Part shown: piece by piece, positions 61,160 through 64,000 of the stretch
How the letters are laid out: every line of letters begins with the position of its first letter
Numbering within the stretch: the stretch's first letter is position 1
Source: Alphaproteobacteria bacterium
GTDB lineage: Bacteria > Pseudomonadota > Alphaproteobacteria > Rs-D84
DNA: 64,000 nt
Direction of reading: 5' to 3'
Assembly: GCA_017546265.1 (NCBI GenBank)
Contig: JAFYXG010000010.1
Span: forward strand, 1 to 64,000
Made by a program: the position numbers and the translations under genes
The notes under the pieces: model-generated
What the model was told of the DNA's origin: nothing
The model's database searches: none
The model's input: only the letters and a program-made list of their open reading frames with translations

Positions 61160-61190
61160 AAATCCCGCCGAAGCTGGCGGGATATTTTTT
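61160..61190. terminator. Terminator between convergent genes
   Basis: ATCCCGCC, GAAGCT, GGCGGGAT, A, T-run. On the minus strand it ends the rplQ unit. Confidence 0.85.
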
Positions 61191-61206
61191 TAGAACTAAA
61201 CACAAA

Positions 61207-61641
61207 TTATTCAGCAGTTTTTTCATCTGCCGCTGCATCAGTTGCCACTGCAACAGGTGCCGCTTTTTTTGCATTTACATCACGGTCAACCAATTCGATA
61301 ATTGCCATAGGTGCGGCATCGCCATAGCGGAAACCAGCCTTCATAACGCGTGTATAACCACCTGGGCGATTCGCATAGCGTTTACCCAACACATCGAACA
61401 ACTTTTTAACAGTTGCATCAGATGCATTACCCAATTCAGCCGCAGTCAAACGGCGATTAGCAACAGAATCAACCTTGGCACGTGTAATCAGTTTTTCGAC
61501 AACACTGCGTAAATCTTTTGCCTTTGGCAAAGTAGTTTTAATCTGTTCTTTTTCGATTAAGTTTTTCGCCAGCCCAATAAACAAAGCCTTGCGTGCATTA
61601 GTATCGCGATTAAATGTGCGACCTGCTTTCATATGTCTCAT
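61207..61641 (-). CDS. rplQ: 50S ribosomal protein L17
   Basis: A 144-aa protein opening [20 protein letters not shown], with the family blocks [26 protein letters not shown], and [19 protein letters not shown]17 lies near the exit tunnel of the large subunit. The last 25 residues are an Ala/Asp/Glu-rich extension, common in alphaproteobacteria. AAAGGAG precedes the ATG. It normally follows rpoA directly; here a small gene lies between. Confidence 0.97.
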   Translation of the reverse strand: MRHMKAGRTFNRDTNARKALFIGLAKNLIEKEQIKTTLPKAKDLRSVVEKLITRAKVDSVANRRLTAAELGNASDATVKKLFDVLGKRYANRPGGYTRVMKAGFRYGDAAPMAIIELVDRDVNAKKAAPVAVATDAAADEKTAE

Positions 61642-61744
61642 CTGATTACTCCTTTATGTTTTTTTTCTGCCCTGCTTTTTCACAGCGGGATTTTTTGAGA
61701 CTTCCGTGACCTGACCACATTGCCAGAACCACGGGGTTAATTTT

Positions 61745-61888
61745 TTAATACTTTGACCGACCATAAAAAATCAAATTAAAAATCTGCACAAAAACGCTAT
61801 CGCTTTTTGCAACCTTGGTATTTGGTTTTACTTTTTTACCCTTAACCTTGGTCTGTGCATCTTGATAAGATTTTTTCTTGTCTGTCAT
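61745..61888 (-). CDS. Small basic protein of 47 aa between rpoA and rplQ
   Basis: MTDKKKSYQD at the start, Lys-rich middle (KVKGKKVKPNTKVAK) and a hydrophobic-aromatic end (FVQIFNLIFYGRSKY). AAGGGA lies seven bases before the ATG and a promoter just upstream. It could be a ribosome- or RNA-associated small protein given the neighbours, but no family is recognised. Confidence 0.6.
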   Translation of the reverse strand: MTDKKKSYQDAQTKVKGKKVKPNTKVAKSDSVFVQIFNLIFYGRSKY

Positions 61889-61900
61889 TTTGCATTCCCT

Positions 61901-61928
61901 TTTATACCATATTCCAGGCAAATTGCAA
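61901..61928 (-). promoter_or_regulatory. Promoter of the 47-aa gene (and perhaps rplQ)
   Basis: Minus strand TTGCAA, 16 bases, TATAAA; start predicted a few bases before the coding start. Confidence 0.5.
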
Positions 61929-61990
61929 GAAAAATCCACAAACCCCTTGCCTGGCAAGAAATTAAATTTTGTGAGGCTATTGGAAGTGTT

Positions 61991-62030
61991 CGCCGTTTCG
62001 TAGTGTACAGACGCTACATGAGAAACGGCG
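61991..62030. promoter_or_regulatory. Long perfect-ended hairpin after rpoA
   Basis: CGCCGTTTC with GAAACGGCG as outer stem and GTAG with CTAC as inner stem, without a T-run on either side. It may be an RNA-processing or regulatory structure in the rpoA transcript. Confidence 0.5.
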
Positions 62031-62059
62031 CAACACGACAAGAGTCCACAGAATTTAAT

Positions 62060-63088
62060 TTATTTGTATGGATCTTCGTATTTTTTTGCCAACTCTGCAA
62101 TATTTTCTGGTGGCCATCCTGGAACTTCCATTCCCAGGCTTAATCCCATTGCTTCCAATTGGCCCTTAATTTCATTCAAAGACTTGCGACCAAAGTTTGG
62201 TGTTTTCAGCATATCCTGTTCTGTTTTTTGCACCAACTCGCCCAACCAGTTAATTTTGTCGTTTTTCAGACAGTTATTGGCGCGAACGGACAATTCCAGT
62301 TCATCAACATGCTTTAACAATTTTGGATCGAAAGGCAGTGCATCTTTTGCCTTTTCTTCATCGACCACCGAACCAATCTGTGCAGGATCTTCAAAGTTAA
62401 TGAATACAACCAACTGGTCTGTCAGGATACGTGCGGCATATGCGATTGCATCTTCTGGGGACACAGATCCATTTGTTTTCACTGTCAATTCCAGTTTATC
62501 AAAGTCCGTTGATTGTCCAACACGTGTTGGCAGAACTTCGGTTGCCACGTTCAATATTGGCGAGAATATAGAATCCACCGGCATTACCCCCAAAGGCAAC
62601 CCATCAGAATGTTGTGATGCAGGCACATAACCACGCCCTGTATCCAAGGCAATTTCCATATCCAGCACAGCATCTTTATCCAGTGTACAAATTTCAACAT
62701 CTTTGTTCATAACTTCTACGCCACCGGATGTTTCAATCATACCTGCTGTAACAACTGCTGGGCCTTTTACTTTCAGATATGCTTTATGCTGACCTTCGGT
62801 CAAAGACTTGAAATAAACCCCTTTCAGGTTCAAGATAATATCAGTCACATCTTCACGTACACCTGGCAGGCTGGAAAATTCGTGCTGTACACCGTCAATT
62901 TTAACCCAAATTGGTGCGCACCCCTGCAAAGACGACAACAAAACGCGACGCAATGCGGTCCCCAGTGTCAACCCGAACCCCTTTTCCAATGGTTCAGCAA
63001 TCAGTGTAGCGATATTAGGATTACGTTCATCAACCTTGACATCCAATTTTTTTGGTTTAATCAGGGTCATCCAGTTTTTTTCAATCAT
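62060..63088 (-). CDS. rpoA: RNA polymerase alpha subunit
   Basis: A 342-aa protein with all alpha-subunit parts: N-terminal assembly domain ([25 protein letters not shown] split here as EPLEKGFG and [25 protein letters not shown]), and the C-terminal domain with [29 protein letters not shown]. The alphaCTD binds UP elements and activators. AAAGGA before the ATG and a promoter of its own; the usual upstream rpsK/rpsM are not here, and a divergent exported-protein gene lies upstream instead. Confidence 0.98.
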   Translation of the reverse strand: MIEKNWMTLIKPKKLDVKVDERNPNIATLIAEPLEKGFGLTLGTALRRVLLSSLQGCAPIWVKIDGVQHEFSSLPGVREDVTDIILNLKGVYFKSLTEGQHKAYLKVKGPAVVTAGMIETSGGVEVMNKDVEICTLDKDAVLDMEIALDTGRGYVPASQHSDGLPLGVMPVDSIFSPILNVATEVLPTRVGQSTDFDKLELTVKTNGSVSPEDAIAYAARILTDQLVVFINFEDPAQIGSVVDEEKAKDALPFDPKLLKHVDELELSVRANNCLKNDKINWLGELVQKTEQDMLKTPNFGRKSLNEIKGQLEAMGLSLGMEVPGWPPENIAELAKKYEDPYK

Positions 63089-63159
63089 ATTTTTTCCTTT
63101 AGGCTTAGTTTATCATTTTCGCCAAACGGCCGGCGCAAAAACTGCACACGCGGGTGTAT

Positions 63160-63186
63160 TTTATATTGAAAAAACACAAAAGTCAA
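63160..63186 (-). promoter_or_regulatory. Promoter of rpoA
   Basis: Minus strand TTGACT, 15 bases, TATAAA, about 70 bases before the rpoA ATG. Confidence 0.6.
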
Positions 63187-63257
63187 CTCATTCCCGCACA
63201 ACCAAACATAAAAATGCCCACGCATACAAAAAAATTTAAAAACAGCAATTTTTTGAT

Positions 63258-63286
63258 TTGTAAAAAGTCGTATTTTCCTATATAAT
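63258..63286 (+). promoter_or_regulatory. Promoter of the Cys-rich gene at the window end
   Basis: TTGTAA, 17 bases, TATAAT; start near 63293, so a leader of about 70 bases. Confidence 0.65.
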
Positions 63287-63363
63287 ATGAAACATACAGG
63301 AAAAGAATAAATACCGAAAAAAAGGGCGGCAAAAAAACAACACCATGGGGGGGGATGCAAAAC

Positions 63364-64000
63364 ATGCGGAATACTGGGATTTTTTCAAAATTAAATATGT
63401 CGATTTTAAACCACCGTTTTTGTACGGCGGTGCGAATGTTTTTATTGGCGTTTTTTATTGCCATTCCAACATTTACAATAACGTCAACAACGGCATTTGC
63501 CGCCACGTACACATGTGAATATTATTACTTGGATCTGTTGGGGGACGATTCTGCCTATGAAAAAGCAATGGAGAAATGTGATTGGGGCACATGTAATGTG
63601 GTTAACGGAACTGTCACTTGTGGTGGCGGTGGCAGCACCAGTTGCACCTGTCCATCGGGATATTCTGGCTCATGTTCCGGGTCGAATTACAGTACGTGCT
63701 ATAAATCATGTTCTGTCTCGTGTTTGAATGCGGGTGGTTTGGATACAACGGCATGTAAAAACAGTATCGCCTATGGAAATGGGTGGATTGATTGCAATGA
63801 TTCATCAAACTATACGGTGGTTAATGTTACGGGCACACAATATTATGGCGGCTCATGTTCATCCAATACAAAATGTGCATTTTATAATATATGTGGTGCA
63901 TCGTGTCCCAGTGGCTATACCGCCGGCGGTACCCAGTATAACAGTTGTCAGTACACCGCAGACGAAGCGTGTTATAAAACGTGTACCCGGGCCTGTACGC
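63364..64000 (+). CDS. Exported Cys-rich protein, partial (at least 212 aa)
   Basis: Open to the window edge, with no stop. A long N-region (MRNTGIFSKLN...) precedes a signal-type hydrophobic core (MFLLAFFIAIPTFTI) ending near AFAATYTC. The mature part is very rich in Cys, Gly, Ser and Tyr (CTCPSGYSGSC, CGASCPSGYTAGG, CYKTCTRAC), unlike the helical CMD-FC family and closer to the receptor-like repeats of the 952-aa protein at 51031. The ATG at 63364 follows a run of eight G at a distance of nine; an in-frame ATG at 63355 is also possible. Confidence 0.75.
   Translation, partial: MRNTGIFSKLNMSILNHRFCTAVRMFLLAFFIAIPTFTITSTTAFAATYTCEYYYLDLLGDDSAYEKAMEKCDWGTCNVVNGTVTCGGGGSTSCTCPSGYSGSCSGSNYSTCYKSCSVSCLNAGGLDTTACKNSIAYGNGWIDCNDSSNYTVVNVTGTQYYGGSCSSNTKCAFYNICGASCPSGYTAGGTQYNSCQYTADEACYKTCTRACT

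Noticed and set aside
1-64000. CRISPR array, rRNA genes, insertion sequence with transposase, phage integrase
   Set aside because: I saw no regular repeat-spacer pattern, no rRNA sequence and no transposase or integrase motif in any frame.

Overview
The window looks like a piece of a small, host-associated alphaproteobacterial chromosome. Supporting markers are RpoA, L17, IF-1 and RecO of ordinary bacterial type, moderately AT-rich DNA with near-consensus sigma70 promoters, and a bile salt hydrolase/penicillin acylase-type enzyme that suits an intestinal habitat. Placement near the gut RF32/CAG-239-like lineages is my inference from gene style and is not proven by the sequence.

Layout. (1) 1-5620: right part of a P2-like prophage. 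It holds the tape measure C-terminus, gpU, gpX, gpD, a holin-like protein, a lysozyme-like protein and a nested Rz/Rz1-type spanin pair. A three-gene moron of small Cys proteins sits between gpX and gpD, and a NYN nuclease closes the block. (2) 5625-18600: accessory region. It has a PLD nuclease, a 311-aa secreted protein, a 1813-aa modular secreted protein with a zincin motif and a possible CE-clan cysteine hydrolase end, and cassettes of unknown genes that share one intergenic leader. It also has a tRNA-Gln half, a decayed copy of the end of the giant gene, and three leader RNAs with the same attenuator-like layout. (3) 18677-31212: mixed housekeeping and accessory genes: bile salt hydrolase, DUF1015, tRNA-Asp, META lipoprotein, tRNA-Glu with a duplicated 3' end, ABC-F, HD hydrolase, GT8, MFS, LptM-like lipoprotein, DsbA-like, RecO, OB-fold protein. 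(4) 31328-60230: a 29-kb block dominated by very large exported Cys-rich proteins, interrupted only by infA and a few small genes. Four are clear paralogs with an identical C-x6-C-x4-C-x9-C-x-C signature. Others are an OmpA/EGF-like fusion, an ankyrin-subtilase autotransporter with a degenerate catalytic site, a periplasm-spanning Pro-rich protein, and an InlB/receptor-like Cys-repeat protein. (5) 60367-64000: a methyltransferase-like protein, rplQ, a 47-aa basic protein, rpoA, and the start of another Cys-rich exported protein that runs off the window.

Working picture: the envelope block probably builds a disulfide-rich surface layer or secretion/adhesion apparatus, helped by Dsb-type oxidative folding. 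The two most novel-looking items are this paralogous Cys-rich envelope system and the shared leader RNA class, in which a central anti-sequence can pair with a local upstream partner or with a downstream partner that overlaps the terminator. Its pairing sequences differ between copies while complementarity is kept. All function statements come from reading the sequence; no database search was run.
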